A DNA stretch of 64,000 nucleotides. Origin: Magicicada septendecula (Eukaryota > Arthropoda > Insecta > Hemiptera > Cicadidae). Below are positions 21,991 to 34,244 of this stretch, in pieces. The notes under the pieces were generated by a model. The model made no database searches. It was not told the origin of the DNA and was given only the letters and a program-made list of their open reading frames with translations. Made by a program: the position numbers and the translations under genes. The stretch is taken from assembly GCA_034769895.1 (NCBI GenBank), contig CM068375.1, positions 254,489,542 through 254,553,541 of the forward strand, read 5' to 3'. Position 1 is the stretch's first letter. The number at the start of each line of letters is the position of its first letter.

Positions 21991-22822
21991 GTTACGATCA
22001 GCTGATGAGGTCATACACCTACTAAGCTTGTATAGTAGGAAGCCAATTTTAATTTGTTTGATTAATTCAAACCAATATTTAAATAATTTTAATAAATATG
22101 TTGTTTAATAAATAAATTTAATAAAAATTTTTAATGAATAAATTTAAATTTTTTTGAATTTTAAAATTTTAAAAATTTTAATTCTTTTGAAAAAAAAAAA
22201 ACTTGATTTTTCGCCTGGCAGCGAATGCAAATTGTTAGATAATGATTCTTTTATTATATGTGCATTAACCATGTTTATTTTATTGTATTGCATTGTATTG
22301 GTAGACTATAAGTGGTTCTCATGTTAGAGTAAGGATGTGTTTATAGTAGTAGAAATGTCTAGGTTAAGTCATGTTAAAGAAAAAAAAAAAAAAGAAAAAG
22401 GAGGAAGAGAATTTTTTGATAAAAGATTATTTTTTTGACTTTGGAATTTTTTTTTAAATTTTTGATAAATTTTAAAAGAAAGTTTTATTTTTTATGTGTT
22501 ATGGTAACCTGTAACGTGAGTGTGTGTGAGCCCAGTATCTGCTAAACAAAGCCCAGCTTGAAAAAAGGGGAAGCATATCGGTAGAGGAGCTGGGATAATT
22601 TTAGCCAGGGATGGAGGATTTTTGGGGGTAGCATGTTAAAAGGCGAGGTGTGCCGTGGTACGGGTCTGCTCGATTTCTCGGTGTTGGGATCTCCTACGGA
22701 GAAGTCCAGTGATCTCGTTCAGATGAGTCCATAGTCGCTGAGCCAGGGGGGTCGTGTACCCATGAGAATAAGAACCAGGGGGTTGTTGGCCCCAGTTCCT
22801 CACCGGTCCTCTTCGGGGTTAT

Positions 22823-22863
22823 CGATGAGATTTCTTCTGTCATGAACAGCAGAATTCTCATCG
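22823..22863 (+). promoter_or_regulatory. B2 hairpin abutting the polypurine tract
   Basis: Left arm CGATGAGATTTCTTCTGT (22823-22840), loop CATGA, right arm ACAGCAGAATTCTCATCG (22846-22863), 16 of 18 paired. The right arm runs straight into the G5 tract. Conserved in B1 and B3, and matched in shape but not sequence in D. Confidence 0.8.
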
Positions 22864-22872
22864 AGGGGGTAT
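22864..22872 (+). promoter_or_regulatory. B2 polypurine tract AGGGGGTAT
   Basis: Immediately precedes the 3' LTR (TGTAGCG). The G5 core is kept in B1 (10711-10719), B3 (39037-39045) and D (56427-56434). It is the expected primer for plus-strand DNA. Confidence 0.75.
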
Positions 22873-24068
22873 TGTAGCGGGTCAAATTTTGGGTGTTTTT
22901 ATTTTAACGGTTTGGGGCAATTATATTTTTACTTATTTCCTTTTCGGGCGGGCTTGTATAATAAATTTGTAAAACTGCATTATTGTGCAACGTATTTGTC
23001 AGTATAACAGAACAGTTGGAAACAAAGCGAGACGCAGGTCGTTGTTAAGGAATGTGGCAGAGAATTCGCGCCACCCTAAAATTCGCAGAACTCTGTACAT
23101 GTGTTTCGACGCCCGTATGCAACTCAGCCGGGCGGGGCTCGGGAATGACGCCGTGAGAAACACCAAAGTTGAGGCAAACATGGCGATGTAGAAAAACGTT
23201 TGTTGCAGCCATCAACTCAATACCGGAAGTCGCATTAAACTCCTCCTACTGTTGGTGACATCACCAGAGCCAAGTCCAATATTAAGCTCTGGTCACACAC
23301 ATATACCAGCTATAATCTATGCATAAACTGAATATGCCTCAGCAAATCAACAGTATACGGCGACTAAAACTTGGTGGCATTGAATTGCCGCTTCCGCCAG
23401 TTCAACCAAGCACATGGGGCAGTTCCACTATAGTTGCCAGCCGGCCAGGAGCTGAATAAGCTCTCTACAAAGTTTTTTATTTTTTTTCCAGTAAAAAGTG
23501 TAACAACAGTAAAATTTCATGTGACCGCGGTCCATCCATCAAGTGGAACCGAATCAAATGTTTTTCGGACAATAAAAACAAGTAATTTACAGGAACGATG
23601 AGTGCGCGCGCGAAGCACGTTGCCGGCGTTTTTTCAGTAAGGGCTGGGGCTTTATTATAAAATGGTATTTGGGGTTTAATAGTGAAGTTTTGTTAAAATA
23701 ATGTATGTAAGTGCGTGTGTAAAGCAGGCTGGGCTATCTTAGAGTATGTAAGTAGTAGGAAATAAGGATAGTAAGTAAGATGTAATAGTTGCACAACCTA
23801 TACACTTGTAATACCTTTAACACCTGTCAAAAACCATTTTTTGGAGAAAAAGTATCAATTCAAATCTTTTGATTAATAAACAAAAAATAATTTCTCTTCC
23901 AAGATGCATTGTATAAGTTCTTCACACAACCTTGAAAATTACGCTTGTATCCCAAAGTACGTATGAGACCCTGGACCCAAGAACACGCAAAACGGTAAGT
24001 GTAAGTTTTTTTTTATTATTGTATGGTTTTCTATGTTAATTAAATGGTGATAAATTCGTAGCTTAACA
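22873..24068 (+). repeat. B2 3' LTR
   Basis: 1196 bp, near-identical to 12438-13632; followed by the TTGT duplication and the rest of C LTR 1. Confidence 0.94.
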
Positions 24069-25663
24069 TTGTTACTAACCAAGATCACAAAAAGACTAAA
24101 TTAAAACACATCCAGAGACATTAAACCTAATTATAAATGCAAAATAACAATTTAGGACTAAATAAAATATACTGTGTATGAAGCCATAGAAATCCAGTAA
24201 TGGCTAATTAAATGTGAAACAGGCCTAACGGTCAAACATAAACAATTACTGATTGTATAAAAATCACCCTGTAATGGACAAATCCAAGGTGACTAATTCA
24301 TCAAGGATGAATGGTAGTTATTATTAAAAACCAAATATTAAATTAAGGAATTATATAAACAAAGAAATGTAATTAGTAAGTATGAAATTATTGTAAACTT
24401 ACAAAACTTGATAAAACCCAATATTGTGGGGTACCAAAATAATCTTTGTGAGAAAATATAAATGACAGTGCAAGTAGATAATAACTAAGAAGGAAGATAA
24501 GAGGGGGAAGAACGTCCGAAGAGATGGGAAGATTTGAAAGGAATTCAAAAATTGATAACAATGTATTCATGTTCAGCTCGCCCAATGAAATTAATGATGT
24601 AACCATGGAAACGACCGTTTAACGAGGTAATTACCGTTGAATACAATTACTTGGAAAGTGACGCTATCGCAAGCCAGATGCGAAATTTCTGTACAACACA
24701 TTTTCATTTTTAAAACATCTTAAAAGTAAAACCAAGTACAGAAATCGATCGTAAAGAAGTTTGATGGATACGGAATACCATTACCAGAGGGAGAAGACGA
24801 TTAATTGAAGACGAAACACCTAAATAAGTCCAAACAACTTTGAAAAAGATGCCGAAGCGTGAATAAAGAACAAATGAATTATATTGCTGCCACAATCCTT
24901 CCTTCTCGACATCCAGAGTAGTACCGTACTACAACGTTGTTAAGTATCAGTTAAATTATTTCAACTTCCAAAAATAAACTCACTTTGAATATTTCTCAAT
25001 GTATGTTGAATACCACTGAATCATTTTTATTCTCTTGCAAGGATTGAATCGTAATATTAAATCACTGAAAATTTGTTAACTATAGAACTAACCTCATATT
25101 TATGTACGACTTTTAAACATCTCGTATGACACTCAAACAAAACAATTACCACTACACATTACCCTACTTAAGGAAAAAACATTGTAAGGTTGTGTATTTT
25201 TAATATTGTAACTGCATCTGAACCTTTTAACGTGATCCAAAGAGCACAAAACCATCGATCGAATTATTTGTTGATTGGCATTATAAAATGCCATACTGTG
25301 TTTATTTGTATTCAAAGGTCGATTGTTTAACCCTGGAGAGAGTCTTATAAAGAATTATCCGGTGCAGAATTATATATGAAAAATTAATTACAACTTGTGT
25401 CTATAAAATATTAACTTCAAATTAATAATAAATCTATACTGTGTGTGTTAAATCGTGTTTTATTTTCATTAGCAAAGTGTATGTTTAAAAATATAATGTA
25501 TAGCGAAGGTTTCTGATGCGACGTCTAGCGCGCAAGTAGCTAATACTGTAACTGCTAACTCGATTGACCAAAAAATTGAGAAAAGGCGGGACGGATTGAA
25601 TTTGTCGCCTCGTTCAAATACAACATTGATAAGTAAACAATTTTAATTGTTTTATATAAACAA

Positions 25664-26004
25664 TTTGGCGCCACCCGGAGATTATCCACTACGTTTGAAC
25701 CTCAGATCGGTAACCACGATACCTGGTCCCCAGTACATTCGCTACGGACCCAAACATCGTGAATTACATCGCCGTGCGAGGACACAGTGGTAAGAAACAC
25801 AGACACATTTTTACACTCAGACACACTTGTTATATTTTACAGAGGCACGAGAGCTACACAGAACGACCGTTATATAATAAATTGGTTTCCATCGCGGGGC
25901 TTGAAGGAGGCAGGACATCCAATATATAATAAATTGGCGCCCAACGTTGGGCTTGAAAAAAGGAAGATACGAAGTTCTAGCGGCAGTCACGAAAGGAGAT
26001 CAGG
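25664..26004 (+). other. C unit 2 leader with two primer-site-like sequences
   Basis: TGGCGCCACCCGGAGATT (25667-25684) lies 3 nt after the LTR and is the positional primer site; I cannot name its tRNA. At 25935-25952 a second TGGCGCCC sequence matches, with one mismatch, the complement of the tRNA-Lys(CUU) 3' end. A degenerate copy of that box (ATAATAAATTGG..GGGGCTTGAA) lies about 55 bp upstream. A GTAAGA...TTTTACAG segment (about 25791-25843) has intron-like ends. Confidence 0.65.
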
Positions 26005-28517
26005 ATGCACACAAGAGGTTTATCGAAAAAGTTGGCGAAGGAGAAAGAGATAGAAGAAAATAGAGGGGAAGAAGAGGAAGGAACATCGATTGAAGAAGTG
26101 GAGACAGCAATAACCACCACAGAACCAACCCAAGACGAAGAAATGGAACCACAGGCTGGAGATAGGGAGGAAGCCAGAGGAGGAATGGATTTACAAAAAT
26201 TATGGGAATTGATTAACGAAAATTTTAAGAAAAAAAGGAAGAAACCAATCAAAATTTTAAGAAACAGGAGGATAATTTTCAGAAGCAGAAGGAAGAACTG
26301 AGACAAACCATTAACCAAAATAACGAAACCCTCCAACAACAGCTGAAGGAAATCAACGAAATAACCAAGGAAGAGATGAAACAGCAGGTGATCCAACTAT
26401 TGAGGTATCGAGTATCGAGAAGAAACCATGCAACATATCACTGAAGCTAATGAAAAATTAGAGGAGACTTTGGAGAAACTAGAGAAAACCAATGAGAATG
26501 TTTCTGAAATTCATGAGGAAGTGCTCAATAAAATGAACCATATCGAAGGAGAAAATAAAAGGAAAATTGAGGAAGGTCATGAAGAAACAGTCAGAAGATG
26601 TGCCCAGATGGACCAGGACATACATCAAGTCCGGGAAGAAAACTAGAAGGAGGTAGCAGCTGTACGAACAGACTTGGGGGAACAAATGGAAAGAGTTTAC
26701 AGCAATTTAAATAAAATAGACAGCAAAGTAGACAAAAACCAACAAAGGATTGACGATATGCACAGAATAGAAGAATCATTACGGGAAGAAGTGGACGCCT
26801 GGCGTGACCGACCATGTAACAATAATCATATCATGAACACGGACAAAAGAGATACTATTAACTTCCGTAATTATAAAAGGAACCCTATTGAGTTGTTGAA
26901 GAGGGTGGAAGAGTTAATCATCAAAATTTAACTACATGAGGGGACAAAGACAACGGAGTCCAGGAAGAAACTATCGCCCATCTGTCTATCGACAAACGTA
27001 CTCTAACCAGGTACCCGATACAAGAAGCCACCCCTTCGAAGAAAATCACAGGAACAGCGTAGAGGACAGGAACAATCGACAGGAGCCGAACGCTAACCAA
27101 AACAATAATAACAATGAGAATTCTGGTGTTGCATTACCGCATAATCAAGCGAGTAATGACGGAGAACCTCGAATATATCGGATAAACCATATTTTAGCAG
27201 AGGACCAGGATGAAATACCCTACCCAGACAGATGGAATGCATAGAAAAATACTGAAAGGGGACTGATTTCATGATAACCTACCTAAGTAATTTAAAATAA
27301 AAAGAAAATAATAATACAAGCAGATGAGGTTGCTGATAAATAATAATGCAGAATAGAAGAATCATTACGGGAAGAAGTGGATGCCTGGCGTGACCGACCA
27401 TGTAACAATAATCATGTCATGAACACGGACAACAGAGATACTATTAACTTCCGTAATTATAAAAGGAACCCTATTGAGTTCTTGAAGAGGGTGGAAGAGT
27501 TAATCATCAAAAATCGAGAGACTCGATGGACTACAATAAGAGGAATGCTGGACGAAATGTTCAAGGAGACTTACGACAACTGGTGGATTGCCACCCGACC
27601 AGACATCCAAAGCATTCAAGAGTTTAAGACCCAGTTCAAGGCTAAATACTGGTCGGAATCGACTCAGAACATGGTCCGCAATAACCTAAGCAACGGGAGG
27701 TATGAAAATCAAAATGGACAATCTCTCACCTCCTACTTCTTGGGAAAAATCTGCATGGCCAGGAATTTGGAACCACGTATATCAGAAGAGTGTCTTAATA
27801 CAGTTATCTTACCACTACGACGACGCCATCCAAAAAGCACGGATGTACAGCCAGGTAAAGACCATCCAAGACATGGCTAGCTTATTGGAAAGCCATGAGC
27901 ACGAGTGGCAGAACAGAAAAAATAGAGTGTCCAGTTTCAGGAATAATAGAACCAATGATGGACAATTATCACCAAACCAACAGGGAGATAATAAACCACC
28001 GGTAAACAACCCTAACAGTTATCAAGGGAACCCACGGGGCAATAACGGGCCCAGAAATTTTAACAGAAATGGAAACAATAATAATAACAACTTCAGGAAC
28101 AACTACAGGGGTAACTACCCATCGAATGGTTACAACAACAATTATCGCCCTGGAAACAATAACAATAACCATAACAATAATCAAGGATACCGGCCACAGG
28201 TAAACTACATGAGGGGACAAAGACAACGGAGTCCAGGAAGAAACTATCGCCCATCTGTCTATCGACAAACGTACTCTAACCAGGTACCCGATACAAGAAG
28301 CCACCCCTTCGAAGAAAATCACAGGAACAGCGTAGAGGACAGGAACAATCGACAGGAGCTGAACGCTAACCAAAACAATAATAACAATGAGAATTCTGGT
28401 GTTGCATTACCGCATAATCAAGCGAGTAATGACGGAGAACCTCGAATATATCGGATAAACCATATTTTAGCAGAGGACCAGGATGAAATACCCTACCCAG
28501 ACAGATGGAATGCATAG
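26005..28517 (+). pseudogene. gag: C unit 2 gag, broken and internally duplicated
   Basis: Related throughout to the better copy at 60975-62899. Lesions: the frame change at the A7 run shared by all copies; a short duplication near 26405 (TATCGAG repeated) that shifts frame; a TAG at 26644-26646; and a 2-bp loss near 27795. In addition 26762-27348 is a deletion-bearing copy of 27349-28620: it lacks most of the capsid and Asn-rich part, so the C-terminal tail ending DRWNA appears twice (27244 and 28517). No functional product is expected. Confidence 0.88.
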
Positions 28518-30836
28518 AAAAACACTGAAAGGGGACTGATTTCATGATAACCTACCTAAGTAATTTAAAATAAAAAGAAAATAATAATACAAGCAGATGA
28601 GGTTGCTGATAAATAATAATGAAAAAATATATATAAAAAATGAATTTCAAAATTCAAAAAAGTTATGTAAGAACAGCTTACACAGATATTTCGAGAATAT
28701 TTTAGACCAATCATAAAATGGAGAAATAAAATTACCAAGGATCCACATAAAGTAAGAAACACTAACTTACTATAATCTTTGAATAAAAACTGATAATAAG
28801 GGAGTGAAGTTACAAAACATTCCTAAACAGAACAAGATTAAGTTACAATAATCTTTAGCCAAAATATGAGGCACAAAAAACCAAAACATACTATAAAGGA
28901 ATAAGCTACAAAAATTCCTAACTAGTAAGAAACACTAACTTACTATGATATTCAAAAAGTTATGAAAAAAAAAGTATCAATCAAAATGACCAACTTTTAC
29001 TACTATTTAGAAAGAAATGGGAAGTAAGATTAAGAAAACCAATGATCAAAAAACGAAACAAATAAAATGAACATTCTAAGAGTTGTAATATGAATTGAGA
29101 TGAAACAAAAAGTAATTAAAAATGAATAAAAATGTGAATTGTATCAATAAAAAGCAATGCTTCAAGTATTATCAAGTAGTATCTATAAAGAAAGATGAAA
29201 AAATATATGATTTGAACTGAGCAATAATGAAGTACAAAGGTAAAAGATTCCCAACAAATGTTATGATTATTATTATTATGTTGAGTCACGAGATGACTGT
29301 ATTTAAGATTCATTAATTGAGATTGACTGTTGAATAAGCCCAGCAATCATTTTACTGAGCAGGGATGATGTTCCCCTGATCTCAGAATAAGAGTAGTTTT
29401 GAACGACGGAGTTAGGTAAGGCAATAGAGCCCATCCGAATCGATTGCAACTACAAAGTAAAGTTAGTTAGGTAAAATAAGATTTATAGGGAATAATTTAT
29501 AATAAAAAATCAATAAGCCAGTTCGTAATAAGACAAAATAATGAAGAAAAGAATCAGAAGAAAGGAAATAAAAGATACAGAATTAAGCATAAAAAATCGA
29601 GTGAGAAGGAGGAGAGTTTAAGAAGAAAATAATACAATACAATTGATAATTTCATCAAACTTAGAATCACGTTTTATAAAATGATCAATTTTGGTGGGAG
29701 AGCATTATATAACATCACCAAATTCATATAAATTTTGATAACAATAAGTATGTATAAAAAATGCTAAAGGATATTATGTTTGAATAAATATATTATGTGG
29801 AGAGTAAAAAATAAATAAAAGGTAATTAACATGGAAGGAGAAGGAGTAATAAACCGACAGTGATTAATAAAGAAACTCTAATAATAGACTGACAGACAGA
29901 CGACATTGACCCAACCCCAGAGATTGGCCAGTTAAGAAACCAAAATAAAGAAAACAAGACGAATGAAGGAGAAGAAGAATGAAAACCAAGAGAGAACAAA
30001 CCCACGAGGAAGAAAACAAAATGAAACGCGTCAAGAAAACTAGACAAGAAACAAAATAGAGAAGTGAGAAGTACTGTAATCCAAAATAATAAAGAGAATG
30101 AAATCGGGTGAGAACCAAAACTGTTAATGAATGTTAGTATTGATAAAATGACAATTATAAACAGTCAGTAATATGAAACAATGTATAAAAGTACACTAAC
30201 CATAGAGTTAGGGATATATGTAATTTGTTAACAAAGAAAGACACAATATTAATAATTTTATATAGATAGTGTGTAGAGAAAGAGAATAAAATGATGAGAA
30301 ATAAATGGAAGTTGAACTAGTGAAAGTGATTTATTCTAGAGTGATATAATACAAAAGAAACACTAAGTAAATTATAATGAACACTAAATAATTTAAGAAA
30401 GTGCAAGTGAGAAATAAATACAAATATTGTCTATCATAAAAATAGTAAGAGGAGAGTAGGCTAAGATAAAGACTTAGTAAAATAACCTATGTTTAAGTTA
30501 TAAGAGTGAACAATAACATTTAACAAAGTTACAATGAATAATATTTAGAATAGAACATTGATTCAGTAAATAATGAACACTAAGTAGTGATATTCACTGT
30601 GATGACTAGGAAATAGTATTGCTATAACTTAAGAATGTATTGTAAAAGTTTAAAGGTGTGATTCACAAGGAAAAGTAATAAGATGGTGTTAACATGGAAG
30701 GGAGAGCAAAAAGCATTAGAAAATGTTAACATGGAAGGGAGAGCAAAAAGCATTAGAAAATAAGTCTGTATTAACATTAAGTAAATACCCATGTTATAAG
30801 GGGAGTTTAATGAAAAAAGTTCAATAGAAGGGAGAT
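28518..30836 (+). other. C unit 2 non-coding tail
   Basis: About 2.3 kb, very A-rich on the plus strand, no pol and no credible open frame. AAGAAACACTAACTTACTAT occurs twice (near 28753 and 28928). A 37-bp direct duplication lies near 30687-30760. It ends in AGAAGGGAGAT (30826-30836) before the LTR. Confidence 0.75.
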
Positions 30837-32585
30837 TGTTTAGCACCAGAACAACAAATAAGAATTAAGTAATTGTATAAAATATAGTTTATGAATTGGA
30901 TATGGCTGTAAGAGTCATACAGACCATAGACCCAGATGTTATATTGGAAATGAATAGCAAATAATTAGCAAGTAAGATTGAATAACACAGTTGTTACTAA
31001 CCAACATCACAAAAAGACTAAATTAAAACACATCCAGAGACATTAAACCTAATTATAAATGCAAAATAACAATTTAGGACTAAATAAAATATACTGTGTA
31101 TGAAGCCATAGAAATCCAGTAATGGCTAATTAAATGTGAAACAGGCCTAACGGTCAAACATAAACAATTACTGATTGTATAAAAATCACCGTGTAATGGA
31201 CAAATCCAAGGTGACTAATTCATCAAGGATGAATGGTAGTTATTATTAAAAACCAAATATTAAATTAAGGAATTATATAAACAAAGAAATGTAATTAGTA
31301 AGTATGAAATTAATTGTAAACTTAGAAAACTTGATAAAACCCAATATTGTGGGGTACCAAAATAATCTTTGTGAGAAAATATAAATGACAGTGCAAATAG
31401 ATAATAACTAAGAAGGAAGATAAGAGGAGGAAGAATGTCCGAAGAGATGGGAAGATTTGAAAGGAATTCAAAAATTGATAACAATGTATTCATGTTCAGC
31501 TCGCCCAATGAAATTAATGATGTAACCATGGAAACGACCGTTTAACGAGGTAATTACCGTTGAATACAATTATTTGGAAAGTGACGCTATCGCAAGCCAG
31601 ATGCAAAATTTCTGTACAACACATTTTCATTTTTAAAACATCTTAAAAGTAAAACCAAGTACAGAAATCGATCGTAAAGAAGTTTGATGGATACGGAATA
31701 CCATTACCAGAGGGAGAAGACGATTAATTGAAGACGAAACACCTAAATAAGTCCAAACAACTTTGAAAAAGATGCCGAAGCGTGAATAAAGAACAAATGA
31801 ATTATATTGATGCCACAATCCTTCCTTCTCGACATCCAGAGTAGTACCGTACTACAACGTTGTTAAGTATCAGTTAAATTATTTCAACTTCCAAAAATAA
31901 ACTCACTTTGAATATTTCTCAATGTATGTTGAATACCACTGAATCATTTTTATTCTCTTGCAAGGATTGAATCGTAATATTAAATCACTGAAAATTTGTT
32001 AACTATAGAACTAACCTCATATTTATGTACGACTTTTAAACATCTCGTATGACACTCAAACAAAACAATTACCACTACACATTACCCTACTTAAGGAAAA
32101 AACATTGTAAGGTTGTGTATTTTTAATATTGTAACTGCATCTGAACCTTTTAACGTAATCCAAAGAGCACAAAACCATCGATCGAATTATTTGTTGATTG
32201 GCATTATAAAATGCCATACTGTGTTTATTTGTATTCAAAGGTCGATTGTTTAACCCTGGAGAGAGTCTTATAAAGAATTATCCGGTGCAGAATTATATAT
32301 GAAAAATTAATTACAACTTGTGTCTATAAAATATTAACTTCAAATTAATAATAAATCTATACTGTGTGTGTTAAATCGTGTTTTATTTTCATTAGCAAAG
32401 TGTATGTTTAAAAATATAATGTATAGCGAAGGTTTCTGATGCGACGTCTAGCGCGCAAGTAGCGAATATTGTAACTGCTAACTCGAATGACCAAAAAATT
32501 GAGAAAAGGCGGGACGGATTGAATTCGTCGCCTCGTTCAAATAGAACATTGATAAGTAAACAATTTTAATTGTTTTATATAAACA
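30837..32585 (+). repeat. C LTR 2 (shared by units 2 and 3)
   Basis: 1749 bp, TGTTTAGCACC...ATATAAACA, uninterrupted. Flanked on the left by the purine tract and on the right by ATT and the primer-site sequence at 32589-32606. Close to LTRs 1 and 3 by eye. Confidence 0.88.
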
Positions 32586-32870
32586 ATTTGGCGCCACCCG
32601 GAGATTATCCACTACGTTTGAACCTCAGATCGGTAACCACGATATCTGGTCCCCAGTACATTCGCTACGGACCCAAACATCGTGAATTACATCGCCGTGC
32701 GAGGACACAGTGGTAAGAAACACAGACACATTTTTACACTCAGACACACTTGTTATATTTTACAGAGGCACGAGAGCTACACAGAACGACCGTTATATAA
32801 TAAATTGGCTTCCATCGCGGGGCTTGAAGGAGGCAGGACATCCAATATATAATAAATTGGCGCCCAACGT
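32586..32870 (+). other. C unit 3 leader, left part (continues at 40241)
   Basis: Same leader as in unit 2: primer site at 32589-32606, intron-like segment, and the second TGGCGCCC box starting at 32858, which is cut by B3 after AACGT. The remainder GGGGCTTGAA resumes at 40241 and leads to the gag ATG at 40298. Confidence 0.75.
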
Positions 32871-34064
32871 TGTAGCGGGTCATTTTTGGGTATTTTTTAT
32901 TTTTACCGTATGGGGCATTTATATATTTTTACTTATTTCGTTTTCGGGCAGGCTTGGATAAAATATTGTAAAACTGTATTATTGTGCAACGTATTTGTCC
33001 GTATAACAGAAACGATGTTAAGAAACAGCTTGAAACAAAGGCATAGACGCAGTTGTTGTTGTGTAATGCGGCTGAAGAATTTGCACCTCCACAAATTTCT
33101 AAGAACTATGCGAGAGTGTGGCATTGCGCTCCCATGCGCACACCAAGCTGGGGCGCCTACCCAAGCGCTGGCAAAAAACCAAGATGGCCAGAGCGTAAAA
33201 ATATTCGTCGTCTTCTCCAAGACGTCCCGGAAACACTGCTAACGCCCCGCCTACTGTTGGTGACATCAGCAGAGCAGAAGCCAATATCGTGCTCTGGTAC
33301 CCGGAATATAACTTCCATATTCCATGTATAAACGGAATACGCCTCAGCAACTGAGCTTGAACGACGAAGCAAAGCAGGTGGCCGTGCACACGCTGTTCCG
33401 CCCTATCAGGAAAAGCCCATGCCCAGTTCGTCTCTGACGGTGTCGGCGCCGACACGCGAGCTAAATATGCTCGTATAATTTCATTAGTTTTCAATAATGA
33501 AAGTAAAGTAATTCTTTTCAAAAACAGTGACAGGATGGGAGTAGAGTGGTAGAACACTAACCGTTAAATTTGGATTTCAGTTTCGTCTTTTTCCGAGACA
33601 TTTTCGAGCTACCGCGGGCTGGCCACGAGGTCACCGAAGAACGCGTTGTCGGTAGTGATATAAAAATCATGTATGTAACCGGGTAATTGGGGTTTTAGAA
33701 CGGAATGTGAGTGATGAGTGTGCAATGCTGGGCTGAATTAAGTGTATATGTGTGTGAATGAAGTTATATAATTGTCCATGATAAGGTAAGCGATAGTCAG
33801 TAAGGTGCAAGAGTTGCACAACATGTAACAAGAAGATTTAACATTTCAACATTTCTGAGTAAGAAAAAAAAAATCTGATTTCTCTTCCATACAATTGAGA
33901 GTTAAATTCTTTTAATGCCTTATTTCGTTATATGTATCGTCAGAGTTCGTCGAACGAAATGGGTTTACCTACACTATGCGATCCGGCCAGATCCATGTCG
34001 TAAGGTAAGTGGAAGTGTTAATTTAATTTGAATAAATTAATTTACCGAAAGGGTAAGAGTTACA
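32871..34064 (+). repeat. B3 5' LTR
   Basis: 1194 bp, TGTAGCGGG...GAGTTACA; differs from the 3' LTR at roughly a dozen positions by eye. Splice-donor-like TAAG/GTAAGT at 34005. Confidence 0.92.
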
Positions 34065-34066
34065 AT

Positions 34067-34084
34067 TGGTGCAGCGTGACCAGG
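34067..34084 (+). promoter_or_regulatory. B3 primer-binding site, tRNA not identified
   Basis: TGGTGCAGCGTGACCAGG, 2 nt after the LTR, begins with TGG as expected for a tRNA 3' end. It differs completely from the tRNA-Lys site of B2. Confidence 0.65.
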
Positions 34085-34244
34085 ATTTAATATAACTGAA
34101 GAGGGGTTATCTTAACGCCGGCCTACATCTGACGATGCATAGCGAAGTAGGGTGGCGAAAGCAAATTGATTTTGTAAAATATCAGTTTTGAAATAAAATC
34201 ACTAATTGACAGTTGTTACATAAGAAAAAATAGATTAAGGAAAA

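Larger units (their letters stand above)
18945..22872 (+). other. B2 long structured 3' untranslated region
   Basis: 3.9 kb without a credible gene. The first 200 bp are unusually GC-rich (about 18990-19120) after an acceptor-like TGTTTTCAG. From about 19880 it is homologous to the B3 3' UTR. Several inverted repeats are shared with B3, and two sequence blocks are shared with D. T/A runs occur near 19621 and 22140-22450. Confidence 0.8.
12438..24068 (+). mobile_element. B2, full-length Ty3/Gypsy LTR retrotransposon with intact gag and pol
   Basis: 11.6 kb, flanked by TTGT (12434-12437 and 24069-24072). It has two LTRs of about 1195 bp that differ at only a few positions by eye, a tRNA-Lys primer site, gag, pol in the -1 frame, a 3.9-kb structured 3' UTR and a G5 polypurine tract. 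No stop or frameshift lesion was found in gag or pol, so this is the best candidate for a recently active element here. Confidence 0.95.
12280..25663 (+). repeat. C LTR 1 (12280-12437 plus 24073-25663), interrupted by B2
   Basis: Starts TGTTTAGCACC and ends ATATAAACA. Without B2 and one TTGT copy it is 1749 bp, the same length as LTRs 2 and 3. It serves unit 1 as 3' LTR and unit 2 as 5' LTR. Near its end are AATAAA, a GT-rich stretch and a TTATATAAA box. Confidence 0.85.

Noticed and set aside
26005..26301. Separate 98-residue gene at the start of C gag
   Set aside because: The other frame continues the coiled coil across the same bases, so it is the N-terminal part of Gag before a frame change.
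30994..31010. C LTR starting at TGTTACTAACC
   Set aside because: The purine tract AGAAGGGAGAT and the perfect inverted ends TGTTTA/TAAACA place the start about 157 bp upstream, and all three LTRs then measure 1749 bp.
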